In this document: piece by piece, positions 42,446 through 50,696 of the stretch
How the letters are laid out: each line of letters begins with the position of its first letter
Position numbering within the stretch: the stretch's first letter is position 1
NCBI RefSeq assembly: GCF_027460065.1
Contig: NZ_JAPYZZ010000015.1
Coordinates: 31,048-95,047 of the forward strand
DNA from: Martinezella rhizogenes
Lineage (GTDB): Bacteria > Pseudomonadota > Alphaproteobacteria > Rhizobiales > Rhizobiaceae
Reading direction: 5' to 3'
Length of the DNA stretch: 64,000 nt
Position numbers and translations under genes: made by a program
Notes under the pieces: model-generated
Told to the model about the DNA's origin: nothing
Database searches by the model: none
The model's input: the letters and a program-made list of their open reading frames with translations, nothing else

Positions 42446-43906
42446 TTACGTCCCGCAAAACGTCCTGAATACCCGTTCATGGCTCATCGGCGGCTGCATA
42501 TAGACGAAATTGTCCGGCCGCTCCTCGAAGGGCGTTGCAATGGCCCTCAGCATCGCGTGGAAGGGCTCGAAATCACCATCCTCCACCGCCGCCTCGATCA
42601 GCTCCTCGATGCGATGGTTGCGCGGGATGACGGCCGGATTAACTGATAGCATCGCCGCTGACCTTTCGGAATCGGAAATCCCGTCCCGACCGGCCCGTTC
42701 CCGCCAGCGGGCCAAAAACGCGTCCGCCCCGGCAATGTCGATGAACATGCCGCGGAACGGCTCGGCATCACCGTTTGCCGCATGGGAGAGACGCCGGAAG
42801 GTCAGTGTAAAATCGGCTTCCGATGACTGCATCAGCGAAAGAAGCGCCTGGACCAGATCCATGTCGCCCTCTTCCTCGGTCGTCAGGCCGAGCTTTTCGC
42901 GCATGCCGGTGAGCCAGCGCTGGGGAAAGGCGGCAGCGAAATCGGCGAGAACGGCGTTGGCGAGTTCCGCGGCCTTCTCCACTTCAGGATCGAGCAGCGG
43001 CAGCAAGCATTCCGCCAGCCTTGCGATGTTCCATTGGGCGATGCCGGGCTGGTTGTTGTAGGCATAACGGCCCTGCGCATCGATGGACGAGAAGACCTTG
43101 TTCGGATGGTATTCGTCGAGGAAGGCGCAGGGGCCGAAATCGATGGTCTCGCCGGAAATTGCCATATTGTCGGTATTCATCACGCCGTGGATGAAACCCA
43201 CCATCATCCAGCGGGCGATAAGCGCGCATTGCCTTTCAGCAATGCCGCGCAGCAAAGCGAGATAGGGATTGTCGGCGTCTTTCGCTTCGGGATAGTGGCG
43301 GTCGATGACGTAGTCCGCAAGGCTCCTGATCGCCTCGTCGTCTTCGCGCGCGGCGAAGAACTGGAAGGTGCCGACACGGATATGGCTTGCCGCGACACGG
43401 GTGAAGACACCGCCCGGCAGGCCCACCTCCCGCTGCACCCTTTCGCCACTGAGGACGGCCGCCAGCGCCCTTGTCGCCGGAATGCCGAGCGCAAACATGG
43501 CTTCCGAGACGATATATTCACGCAGCACCGGGCCGAGTGCTGCGCGCCCGTCACCCCTGCGCGAAAACGGTGTGGGGCCGGAACCCTTGAGCTGGATATC
43601 CCGCCGCTTGCCGTTCGCGTCGATCACTTCGCCGAGAAGAATGGCGCGGCCGTCGCCAAGCTGCGGCACGAAACCGCCGAACTGGTGCCCGGCATAGGCC
43701 ATGGCCAGCGGTTCGGCTCCCTGCGGCACGACATTGCCGGAAAAGATCGCCGCGAGCCTGTCATCGTCAAGACCGGAAACGTCAAGAAGAAGCTCATCCG
43801 CCAGCGCGCGATTAAAGGCGATGAGGCGCGGCGCCTTTACCGGCGTTGGCAGCACGGCGGCGCTGAACCGCTCCGGCAGGCGGGCATAGGAATTGTCGAA
43901 TTTCAT
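42446..43906 (-). CDS. selO: SelO-family protein adenylyltransferase (YdiU)
   Basis: Protein of 486 residues, a pseudokinase-fold enzyme that AMPylates proteins in redox homeostasis. N-terminal NSYARLPERFSAAVLP and YAGHQFGGFVPQLGDGRA. The nucleotide-binding motif DIQLKGSGPTPFSRRGDGRAAL and the active-site stretch HGVMNTDNMAISGETIDFGPCAFLDEY are intact. The selenocysteine-containing C-terminus of eukaryotic homologues is absent, as usual in bacteria; this protein ends in CGT. Start 43906 has GGGAG about 11 nt upstream. Monocistronic. Confidence 0.95.
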   Translation of the reverse strand: MKFDNSYARLPERFSAAVLPTPVKAPRLIAFNRALADELLLDVSGLDDDRLAAIFSGNVVPQGAEPLAMAYAGHQFGGFVPQLGDGRAILLGEVIDANGKRRDIQLKGSGPTPFSRRGDGRAALGPVLREYIVSEAMFALGIPATRALAAVLSGERVQREVGLPGGVFTRVAASHIRVGTFQFFAAREDDEAIRSLADYVIDRHYPEAKDADNPYLALLRGIAERQCALIARWMMVGFIHGVMNTDNMAISGETIDFGPCAFLDEYHPNKVFSSIDAQGRYAYNNQPGIAQWNIARLAECLLPLLDPEVEKAAELANAVLADFAAAFPQRWLTGMREKLGLTTEEEGDMDLVQALLSLMQSSEADFTLTFRRLSHAANGDAEPFRGMFIDIAGADAFLARWRERAGRDGISDSERSAAMLSVNPAVIPRNHRIEELIEAAVEDGDFEPFHAMLRAIATPFEERPDNFVYMQPPMSHERVFRTFCGT

Positions 43907-44080
43907 CACGGGTAAACTCCCTGCTTTTGCCTGATATGGCGGTTTTTGCTTTCGGTTGCGAGAGTGGCGGCAGCGAATTCGACTGGTCATGCCGAGCTTT
44001 AGTGAAATTCGGTTTGGACTTGGCTGCCTTTGCCCCTACATAGGCATGGTATTGAGCCCCCCGTAGTGCAGGATGAATTT

Positions 44081-45151
44081 GTGCCGCATTTCCCCGATGA
44101 CGATAGTGAGATGGGCAAAGCCATCCGGCTTTTCGACTGGACATCAACGGCGATGGGACCGGTGGAAACATGGCCCGTTGCGCTGAAGACGACGGTGCGG
44201 ACAATCCTGAAGCAAGGTCACGCCATCTGCCTGTTCTGGGGACCTGATCTCAATATCATCTATAATGACGCCTACCGGCCGTTTCTCGGGCTGAAGGAGC
44301 GGGGCGCCCTTGGCAAGCCGTTTCACATCATATGGTCGGATGTCTGGGACGACGTAAAACCCTTTGTGGATGAAGCGCTGTCCGGCAGAGGAACCTTTGC
44401 CGAGGACCTGCATCTCATCATGGATCGCAACGGTTTTCCGGAGGACACCTACTGGACCTTTTCCTACAGTCCGCTTTATGACGATAACGGCAAGGTCGCC
44501 GGGTTGATCAACATCACCATTGAAACGACCGCGACCGTGGAAGGTCGCAAACGGGAAGAACTCCTGCGGCGCGAACTCGTCCACCGGGTCAAGAATACCA
44601 TGGCGATCACCACCGCCGTCGTCAGCGCCACCATGCGCCATTCGCGAACGCTGGAAGAGGCGCGCGACACCATCAAGCGGCGCATCGCCGCGCTTGGCAA
44701 TGCGCAGAACCTCATGCACGCTTCCGGCAAGGGGGCGGGCATTGTCGAGCTTGTCCGCGATTCCGTTTATCCTCATCTCGACGACAGGGCACGGGTAACC
44801 ATTTCCGGCCCGGATATGGACATTGCGCCGCAACAGGCACTCGGCCTGTCACTCGCGGTCTATGAGCTTGCCACCAATGCCCTCAAATATGGCGCGCTTT
44901 CCAGCGAAAGCGGCCGGGTGGAGATCGCCTGGACGCTCGGCGACAATGACCGCTTCGAACTGCGCTGGCGTGAAACGGGCGGCCCGCCGGTCAGGCCCCC
45001 GACCCGCACCGGTTTCGGCTCGCGCCTCACCAATCAGATCGTCGCCGCCTATTTTTCCGGCGAGGGCCGCACCTTCTATCATCCGGATGGGCTGGTGTTC
45101 GAACTGGACGGCAAATACGAAACGGCGGCGCAGGAGCAATCCGGCGTTTGA
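44081..45151 (+). CDS. HWE-family sensor histidine kinase with PAS domain
   Basis: Protein of about 356 residues, cytoplasmic. Start assigned to the GTG at 44081, which has AGGA seven nt upstream. A GTG at 44066 and an ATG at 44111 are alternatives. PAS-like sensor from about residue 10 to 140 (FWGPDLNIIYNDAYRPFLGLK and TYWTFSYSPLYDDNGKVAGLI). H-box ELVHRVKNTMAITTAVV with the His in HRVKN, N-box YELATNALKYGAL, and FELRWRETGGPPV, giving the W-x-E that defines the HWE group. No partner regulator lies next to it. Such kinases are abundant in Rhizobiales; signal unknown. Confidence 0.88.
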   Translation: MPHFPDDDSEMGKAIRLFDWTSTAMGPVETWPVALKTTVRTILKQGHAICLFWGPDLNIIYNDAYRPFLGLKERGALGKPFHIIWSDVWDDVKPFVDEALSGRGTFAEDLHLIMDRNGFPEDTYWTFSYSPLYDDNGKVAGLINITIETTATVEGRKREELLRRELVHRVKNTMAITTAVVSATMRHSRTLEEARDTIKRRIAALGNAQNLMHASGKGAGIVELVRDSVYPHLDDRARVTISGPDMDIAPQQALGLSLAVYELATNALKYGALSSESGRVEIAWTLGDNDRFELRWRETGGPPVRPPTRTGFGSRLTNQIVAAYFSGEGRTFYHPDGLVFELDGKYETAAQEQSGV

Positions 45152-45214
45152 ACTTTCTTTCGTCCCATTCGTTGCGTTCTCTGAACCAGAATTGCCGCAA
45201 CGAAAGGAACGGGA

Positions 45215-46933
45215 ATGACCGTCGTTGAAGCCGTAACCGCAGAGCCGGAAAGCGCGATCCGCACCCTCCACACCGACCTGCCTGTCAACGCCACCTTCCA
45301 TGTGTGGCTGAAGGCGAAAAAGGATGCCGAACCCGGCGCTGTTTCCTTCTCCAACCAGAATGGAAAATTCGCGGAAGTTTCAAGCGTCAATACTGAAGAG
45401 TTCAGTTTTCGAATCTATCAGGTCTTCGGCGGCGGCCATGTGGAGCTGAGCTACGACACGGTAACCACGGCCGTTTCCGTCATCTACTGGTTCACAGCGT
45501 CGGATGTGCTGGAAACCGGGATCACCGTCGTCCATACAAAACCGGACAATGCCGCACCCGAGCTACCGGGCAGCTATCATTTCCGCCCACCCTTCGGCTG
45601 GATGAACGATCCGAACGGTTTTGGCCGTTTCGAAGGTCGGCCGCATCTGTTCTATCAGCATTACTCGCACGGGCTGCGCTGGAACACCATGCATTGGGGC
45701 CATGCCGTCTCCTCGGATTATCTGCGCTGGCGGCATCTGCCGATCTTCCTCTTTCCCTCCGAGGACCTGACGACGCGGCCGGACAAGCGCGGTGGCGCCT
45801 ATTCCGGCTCGACCATTCCGCTGGTGGAAGGCACCGGCATCCGCGTCTTTTTCACCGAACAGGTGCAGGACCGTATTCCCGAGCAGCAGATTCAGCTCAC
45901 CGCCACCTCCTCGGACCTCATCATGGCCGGACAGGCAGACGTCATTCTCGCCCACCGCCCGGATGGGCAGGGGCTGACGCCTGACTTCCGCGACCCTTAT
46001 GTGTTTCGCGGCCCAGACGGTTTGTGGAAAATGCTGCTCGGCAGCCAGAGCGATGGCGGCGGCGTAATCCTGCTTTACGAGACGCTGGACCCCACGGCCG
46101 CCTCCGGCTGGACCTATGTCGGCAAGCTGTGGGTGGAGACGCGTTACAAGACCACGGCGATTGAATGCCCCTGCCTGCTGCCGCTCGATGGCCCTGCCAA
46201 TGCCCGTTCGACACGGTGGGTGCTGATCTACGGGCTGATGCATTCCGAAGACCCGGAGACCGGCCGTAAGAACCTGACCATGGCCGATGTCGGCTGGTTT
46301 GACGGCAAGGTCTTCACCAAGGAATTTGGTCAGGAGCTGGATTTCGGCACGGATAATTACGCCTTTCAGGCCTTTCTCGATGGCGACAGCATCATCGGCA
46401 TCGGCTGGCTGGCAAACTGGGCGGATGCCAATCCGGAAATCGATTTTCCCACCTCCATGACCCTGCCGCGCCGAATTCACTATGCCAACGGCGAGCTTCT
46501 GACCCCACCTATCGGCGCGGCGGAAAGCCTGCGCAGCCATATTCTCGACCGCACGCGACTGGCTGCCGGCGAACGCGTCACCTTCATTAACGGTGCGGTG
46601 GAAATATTGATCGAGCTTGCCTCGTCAGGCGCGGCCTTCGAGCTCTCGCTCGATCATCCGACAGTCACGCTCGGTCTCGTCTCCGACGAGACGGGCCTGT
46701 GGATCCGCCACGAGGATGGACGCGACGGTGCTTCACCGCACTACATCGCCAAGGGAGCGCGGGCGTCCCGCATCCGCATTTTCCTGGATTACGGCTCCAT
46801 CGAGGTCTTTGCCAATCGCGGCCGTTATGTCGGCACCAAGCGCATCGAAGGTTTCGAACCGGTGCGCTCGGCGCTGCTTCGCGCCGACCCCGGTGCAGTG
46901 GTGCACGCCACCAGCTGGGCGCTAAAACCGTGA
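45215..46933 (+). CDS. Glycoside hydrolase family 32 fructan/sucrose hydrolase with N-terminal domain
   Basis: Protein of 572 residues that should hydrolyse beta-fructosides (levan, inulin or sucrose). Catalytic motifs are WMNDPNG near residue 128 (nucleophile Asp), FRDPYVF near 258 and IECPCLLP near 316 (acid/base Glu). A C-terminal beta-sandwich follows (SGAAFELSLDHPTVTLGL, GSIEVFANRGR). Before the catalytic barrel lies an extra domain of about 110 residues (TFHVWLKAKKDAEPGAVSF, GGGHVELSYDTVTTAVSV), probably a carbohydrate-binding beta domain. There is no signal peptide, so the enzyme may be cytosolic. ATG 45215 follows AAGGA. Confidence 0.92.
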   Translation: MTVVEAVTAEPESAIRTLHTDLPVNATFHVWLKAKKDAEPGAVSFSNQNGKFAEVSSVNTEEFSFRIYQVFGGGHVELSYDTVTTAVSVIYWFTASDVLETGITVVHTKPDNAAPELPGSYHFRPPFGWMNDPNGFGRFEGRPHLFYQHYSHGLRWNTMHWGHAVSSDYLRWRHLPIFLFPSEDLTTRPDKRGGAYSGSTIPLVEGTGIRVFFTEQVQDRIPEQQIQLTATSSDLIMAGQADVILAHRPDGQGLTPDFRDPYVFRGPDGLWKMLLGSQSDGGGVILLYETLDPTAASGWTYVGKLWVETRYKTTAIECPCLLPLDGPANARSTRWVLIYGLMHSEDPETGRKNLTMADVGWFDGKVFTKEFGQELDFGTDNYAFQAFLDGDSIIGIGWLANWADANPEIDFPTSMTLPRRIHYANGELLTPPIGAAESLRSHILDRTRLAAGERVTFINGAVEILIELASSGAAFELSLDHPTVTLGLVSDETGLWIRHEDGRDGASPHYIAKGARASRIRIFLDYGSIEVFANRGRYVGTKRIEGFEPVRSALLRADPGAVVHATSWALKP

Positions 46934-46944
46934 GGAACCTTTTG

Positions 46945-46983
46945 GTGGACTGGGCGGTTGATAGGCGAAACCGCCCAATCCAC
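46945..46983 (+). terminator. Long hairpin after the GH32 gene
   Basis: GTGGACTGGGCGGTT pairs with AACCGCCCAATCCAC (one mismatch), loop about 9 nt. No T-run follows, and it sits directly before the ribosome-binding site of the small membrane protein, so it may be a stabilising or attenuating structure rather than a full terminator. Confidence 0.45.
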
Positions 46984-47000
46984 GGATAAGGAGAAACGGC

Positions 47001-47174
47001 ATGACCAAAATCCGCGATACCAGCGATCCGATCCTGTTTCCGACCGAAGCCAATGAAAACAAGGCGGAGAAGAAACGCGCCGGCAAGGGCATCATCATCA
47101 TTATCGGTGCGGTCGCGATCATGGCCTTCGTCGTATATCTGGCGGCGATCACCATAGCCACCACCCAGTCCTGA
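47001..47174 (+). CDS. 57-residue single-helix membrane protein
   Basis: Open frame of 57 codons with a strong AAGGAGA eight nt before the ATG. N-terminal charged cytoplasmic part (MTKIRDTSDPILFPTEANENKAEKKRAGKG) followed by one hydrophobic helix of about 25 residues (IIIIIGAVAIMAFVVYLAAITIA). It lies 68 bp after the GH32 gene in the same direction. Small membrane proteins of this type are common and poorly understood. Confidence 0.75.
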   Translation: MTKIRDTSDPILFPTEANENKAEKKRAGKGIIIIIGAVAIMAFVVYLAAITIATTQS

Positions 47175-47198
47175 CGGCGTGGGTGAACGGCCGTTCGT

Positions 47199-47256
47199 TT
47201 GTTTTTGTCGCATTTCCGGACGGAAAACCGGGTTACACTTTTCCTGGAAATGCTCT
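47199..47256. repeat. Short rhizobial intergenic repeat, family D, copy 2
   Basis: Core GCATTTCCGGACGGAAAACCGGG followed by ACTTTTCCTGGAAATGCTCTA, matching 16521-16580 with a few substitutions. It ends inside the TAG stop codon of the minus-strand MFS gene (47255-47257), a configuration in which the repeat supplies the stop. Confidence 0.75.
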
Positions 47257-48643
47257 ACCGGCGCGCGCTCCGCAAGCCCCTCGCCGTCATGATCGCCAGC
47301 AGCGACACAACCACACCCAGCCCATAAAGATAAAGCATCGGCGTCGTCACATCAGCACGATCGATCTGCACGACGAGATCGGTCGCGGCGGCGACGGTGC
47401 CGCTGGCACCCGCACCGGCCGCAGAACCCAGCGTTGCGACCGTGGGCAGCAATGCGCCTGTCATCTTGCGTTCCTCTTCCGGCGCCGCCTCCATGGCCGC
47501 CTGGCTGATACCGGCCCAGGACATGCCGAAGGCAGATCCTATCAGGATTTGTCCAAGCAACATTTCTCCCCAATTGCCCGTCGCAAGCCCGAGCCCCAGC
47601 AGCACACAGCCCGGCACCATCTGGTAAGGGCCGTAATGCAGGCAGATTTCCCGCAGGCGGTTTGAGCGCAGACTGCCGATCAGCATCGCCATGAAGCTCC
47701 AGGCGAGCGGCATGGTGACAACGATGAAACCAGCAAAGGTCGGTTCATGCTGCCAGAGATTGATGGCGACATAAGCGAGATAGACGCTGCCCAGTGCATG
47801 GGCATAGGACATCAGGAACAGCACCCAGAAGCCACTACCGAGCACCGTTTTCAGCCGGAACGAATCCCTGGGGAACAGGCCGGAGGAAGGCTGGATGCCC
47901 GCCCGCAGGGAGGCCCACAACAATGCCGCGCCCGCCAGCAGAGAGATTGCCCGCAGGCTCGCATCCTCAAAGGCAGAAGGCGCGGAAAAGGCCAGAGCGC
48001 CGCCAAGGCAGAGCAGCAGCGGCACCAGCGGCTTGCGCGTGGCGGCCACCGGCCGCTCGGCGGAGACGGCAACCACCGTATAGACCATGAGCACAATGAT
48101 CAGCGGTGCCGAGAGCAGGAAGGTGGCGCGCCAGGAGATGTGCTGGGTGGCGAAACCGCCGGTCAGCGGGCCGATGAAGGAGGCCACCGCCCAGATCGCC
48201 GCCTCGATGGCAAAGACCTTCGGCAACAGGCCGGAGCGGAACCCGGCGGGAATGAGGCTGTAGCACACCGCCACAATCAGCCCGTCCGCCACCCCCTGCA
48301 ACGCCCGGCCGATAACCACCCACAAAAAATCGCCGGCGATTGCCGAAAGAACCGAGCCGAAGGAAAAGATGAGGCAGCACAGAAGCAGGACGCCGCGGGC
48401 GCCAAAGCGTTCGCGAAACAGCACCGCGGTAACGCCGCCCGCCACGGAGCCTACGAAATAGAGACTATAGGCCCAGCTATAAAAACCTGCGCCGCCGATT
48501 TCGTTGACGGCGACGGGCAAGGCCGTGACGACAGCGAACTGATTAAAGGCGTGCAGACCGATACCGGAGGAGATGACGGTCAGAAGCGAGAGGTTAGCCC
48601 CGCTCAGCAATTCGCCCCAGCCGTTTTTCTCCACCATTTCCAT
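47255..48643 (-). CDS. MFS transporter, drug-efflux-like
   Basis: Protein of about 462 residues with 12 or more hydrophobic helices. Signature ATFLLSAPLIIVLMVYTVVAV and GRALQGVADGLIVAVCYSLIPAG resemble multidrug/quinolone-type MFS exporters (DHA group). ATG at 48643 (or 48637). The stop codon lies inside the family D repeat. Convergent with the small membrane gene; upstream 48644-48818 holds nothing recognised. Confidence 0.85.
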   Translation of the reverse strand: MEMVEKNGWGELLSGANLSLLTVISSGIGLHAFNQFAVVTALPVAVNEIGGAGFYSWAYSLYFVGSVAGGVTAVLFRERFGARGVLLLCCLIFSFGSVLSAIAGDFLWVVIGRALQGVADGLIVAVCYSLIPAGFRSGLLPKVFAIEAAIWAVASFIGPLTGGFATQHISWRATFLLSAPLIIVLMVYTVVAVSAERPVAATRKPLVPLLLCLGGALAFSAPSAFEDASLRAISLLAGAALLWASLRAGIQPSSGLFPRDSFRLKTVLGSGFWVLFLMSYAHALGSVYLAYVAINLWQHEPTFAGFIVVTMPLAWSFMAMLIGSLRSNRLREICLHYGPYQMVPGCVLLGLGLATGNWGEMLLGQILIGSAFGMSWAGISQAAMEAAPEEERKMTGALLPTVATLGSAAGAGASGTVAAATDLVVQIDRADVTTPMLYLYGLGVVVSLLAIMTARGLRSARR

Positions 48644-48818
48644 ACTCGACAAAGCCGTATCCTTTCCATTTTTGCGATACGGCGGGCAAACTAGAACCTC
48701 AAGCACCATTGAGGTCAAGACGGCTTTTTCGCGTAATTGGTTTGAAGGAATTGGCGGGCGGCAGGAACCCTGCGCGCGCCCGGCCGTTTGCTGAAGAACC
48801 GACAGAAAGGATACCGTC

Positions 48819-49067
48819 ATGGACCGCAACAAGATCATGCCCCACACGGAAGACGCCATGGACGAGAATTTGCTCGATCTCGACGTCGACGCCCTTCCCG
48901 CCAAGGGAGAAATTCCGCAATCGATCGAACAGGAAATCGAGGAAGAAGAGGCCGAAACCGAGGACGACCCTTATCAGGAAAGCGACGAGGCCCTGCCCGA
49001 TGATGCCGAGGAGCGGGTGATCAACCGCAACCCTTCGCGCGAGGGCGGGGCTTTCGACGAGGTTTAG
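48819..49067 (+). CDS. Acidic 82-residue hypothetical protein
   Basis: Small very acidic protein: glutamate/aspartate-rich (SIEQEIEEEEAETEDDPYQESDEALPDDAEE). ATG at 48819 has AAAGGA seven nt upstream, a good site. No domain recognised. It converges on the ParE/RelE-type toxin gene, and the two stop codons overlap by 3 nt (TAA on one strand, TAG on the other). Confidence 0.7.
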   Translation: MDRNKIMPHTEDAMDENLLDLDVDALPAKGEIPQSIEQEIEEEEAETEDDPYQESDEALPDDAEERVINRNPSREGGAFDEV

Positions 49068-49423
49068 CCGCTTGGCTGGCCGGATACGAGGCGCTTCAGC
49101 ATATGCCGTTGATGATCCTGACCACCGAAGAAGACGGCGAGAATGCGCAACGTTTTCTCGCCTTCAACAACATCGAAATAAAAGATCGCCTGATTTTTTG
49201 TGACCCGACGAAGGCCGGGCAACAATTCGGGCATCAATGTCCCCTGAAGCGGCGCTTTGCCAAGGGTTTGCATATCCGCCTCGATAGCGCCGATGCGCAG
49301 GACTGCCCGCTCGAAAGCCTCCGGTAGGGCGTCGCCAAGGTCGCGATAGGATTGAACGAGATGGTCGAGAATGAGGCCGAGATCCTGATCCGTCTGCGCC
49401 GAACGCAGGACCTTAAAGGCCAT
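49064..49423 (-). CDS. ParE/RelE-type toxin
   Basis: Protein of 119 residues. VLRSAQTDQDLGLILDHLVQSYRDLGDALPEAFERAV (plant-type RelE N-terminus), LPGLRRVTKNQAIFYFDVVEGEKTLRILAVFFGGQDHQRHML (C-terminal ParE-type sheet with R/K/D). Likely inhibits gyrase or cleaves mRNA; the subfamily cannot be told. Start overlaps the antitoxin gene by 11 nt, standard for a toxin-antitoxin pair. Confidence 0.85.
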   Translation of the reverse strand: MAFKVLRSAQTDQDLGLILDHLVQSYRDLGDALPEAFERAVLRIGAIEADMQTLGKAPLQGTLMPELLPGLRRVTKNQAIFYFDVVEGEKTLRILAVFFGGQDHQRHMLKRLVSGQPSG

Positions 49424-49682
49424 AGCCGGCCTTCCTGGCTGCAATCACCGCTGCGGTTCTGTCCTTGCCGTCCCCGACGGAGACAAAATCGCCCTGCGCA
49501 CGATCTGTCAACAGGTCGCGAAGCGCGGCAAGCTCGGCGTCCTTCAACTCTGTTTCCTGCCGAAGCAATTCCAATCCCCGCTGCATAACCGCACTGAGAC
49601 TGGCATAACGCCCCTCCTCCACCAGCCTGCGGGCGAAGCTGTCCTGTTGATCGGAAATGGAGACTGACGCCTTGACGGACAT
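49413..49682 (-). CDS. ParD-type antitoxin
   Basis: Protein of 89 residues with a ribbon-helix-helix N-terminus (SVKASVSISDQQDSFARRLVEEGRYASLSAVMQRGLELL) and a toxin-binding acidic tail (ETELKDAELAALRDLLTD). Start at 49682 gives the CopG/ParD layout. Upstream first gene of the module. It lies about 73 bp after the MazF gene in the same direction. Confidence 0.85.
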   Translation of the reverse strand: MSVKASVSISDQQDSFARRLVEEGRYASLSAVMQRGLELLRQETELKDAELAALRDLLTDRAQGDFVSVGDGKDRTAAVIAARKAGYGL

Positions 49683-49755
49683 TGGGGCACTCAATTTGCG
49701 TGGCAAGTGATGCTACCCAGTAGCATATTTTGCCATTTTTTCCAATGCGCATTTC

Positions 49756-50115
49756 TCAAGCTGGATCGATCATGCTGATGACGCGCCCGGCGATTTCATC
49801 GATCGTCGCATCATCGAGGGTTTCGATATATTTCGCTTTCTTCTGGGAAACCCGGGCGACGATATCCATGCTTCTCACCTGATTGCACAAAGCGACGCCC
49901 GTTGTCTTGTGGCCGGATATATTCACGGCAAGCCCTGCCTTGCGCGTAAACATGCCGCCGGTGGTCACGGGCACGACGAGACACAGTCCGACCGCGTTTA
50001 TCTCTCTGGGCGTGATGACGACACAGCGATGTTCGTCCCTGATTTCGCTGCCGATGACAGGGTTGAGATCGACCAGATAAACGTCGCCACGTTTCGGAAC
50101 CTGGCTGCGGACCAT
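49756..50115 (-). CDS. MazF/PemK-type endoribonuclease toxin
   Basis: Protein of 119 residues. RGDVYLVDLNPVIGSEIRDEHRCVVITP and VVPVTTGGMFTRKAGLAVNI are the MazF core strands. The C-terminal RVISMID end is usual. Cleaves mRNA in the family. Its start overlaps the antitoxin stop by 1 nt (TGATG), so they are coupled. Catalytic Arg/Thr in HRCVV and VTTGG are present. Confidence 0.9.
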   Translation of the reverse strand: MVRSQVPKRGDVYLVDLNPVIGSEIRDEHRCVVITPREINAVGLCLVVPVTTGGMFTRKAGLAVNISGHKTTGVALCNQVRSMDIVARVSQKKAKYIETLDDATIDEIAGRVISMIDPA

Positions 50116-50381
50116 CAAAGGACTTCTTTGCCTATTGGCGGCGCTTCGTCCCACTCCCGCGCACTGGCATTGAGGGCGGCGACTTCATCCGCACCCTCCA
50201 GCAGTTCGGCAAGCGTGAAGTGCTTCTTTTCCTGCCGAACCGGGCTGGCGACCAGCGCGCCGTTATCGACCTCGAGCGTCAGTTGCTCACCGATTTCCAG
50301 CCCCAGCATCTTCAAAAGAGCGGGCGGGATGGTCATCACCGCCGCACCACCCTGACGTCTTATCCTCGTGGTTACGGTCAT
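50115..50381 (-). CDS. MazE/AbrB-type antitoxin
   Basis: Protein of 88 residues. TVTTRIRRQGGAAVMTIPPALLKMLGLEIGEQLTLEVDNG is the AbrB/SpoVT-type swapped-hairpin DNA-binding fold with the typical GGAAVMTIPPALL sequence. The rest is the MazF-binding helix. Start at 50381 is chosen because GGAG lies nine nt upstream; a longer frame through 50396 has none. A palindrome just upstream is the probable operator. Confidence 0.85.
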   Translation of the reverse strand: MTVTTRIRRQGGAAVMTIPPALLKMLGLEIGEQLTLEVDNGALVASPVRQEKKHFTLAELLEGADEVAALNASAREWDEAPPIGKEVL

Positions 50382-50398
50382 CCGTCTGCGCTCCATTT

Positions 50399-50418
50399 TG
50401 TGCAACATATGTAGCACA
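50399..50418. promoter_or_regulatory. Palindromic operator of the MazEF-type module
   Basis: TGTGCAACATATGTAGCACA, inverted repeat with a single mismatched base pair, 18 bp upstream of the antitoxin ATG. AbrB-fold antitoxins usually bind such sites to autoregulate (family knowledge); the binding here is inference. Confidence 0.7.
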
Positions 50419-50449
50419 TTTTTGGACCTGCGCAAATGGAAGTCGTCTA

Positions 50450-50650
50450 TCAACCCGCCCGTTCCGGCGAATAACCGGCATCGCGGATCGCCGCTTCCGC
50501 GGTTGCGGCGTCACCGGTCACGGTCAGCTTGTGGGCATCGAGGTCGATGGCCACTGACGCACCAGGAAGCACATCCGCAAGTGCGCCGCGAAGGGTCTTT
50601 TCGCAATGGCCGCAGGTCATATCAGGGATGAGGAAGGTGGTTGCACTCAT
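50450..50650 (-). CDS. copZ: CopZ-like copper chaperone
   Basis: Heavy-metal-associated domain protein of 66 residues. Metal site M-T-C-G-H-C, preceded by LIPDMTC, then the ferredoxin-like fold (SVAIDLDAHKLTVTGDAATAEAAIRDAGYSP). ATG at 50650 has AAAGGAGAG upstream. It is the last gene of the copper module; it carries copper(I) to CopA or CueR. Confidence 0.92.
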   Translation of the reverse strand: MSATTFLIPDMTCGHCEKTLRGALADVLPGASVAIDLDAHKLTVTGDAATAEAAIRDAGYSPERAG

Positions 50651-50696
50651 GGTTCTCTCCTTTTGACCGGCACTTTGCGCCGGCTGATATTGCAGT

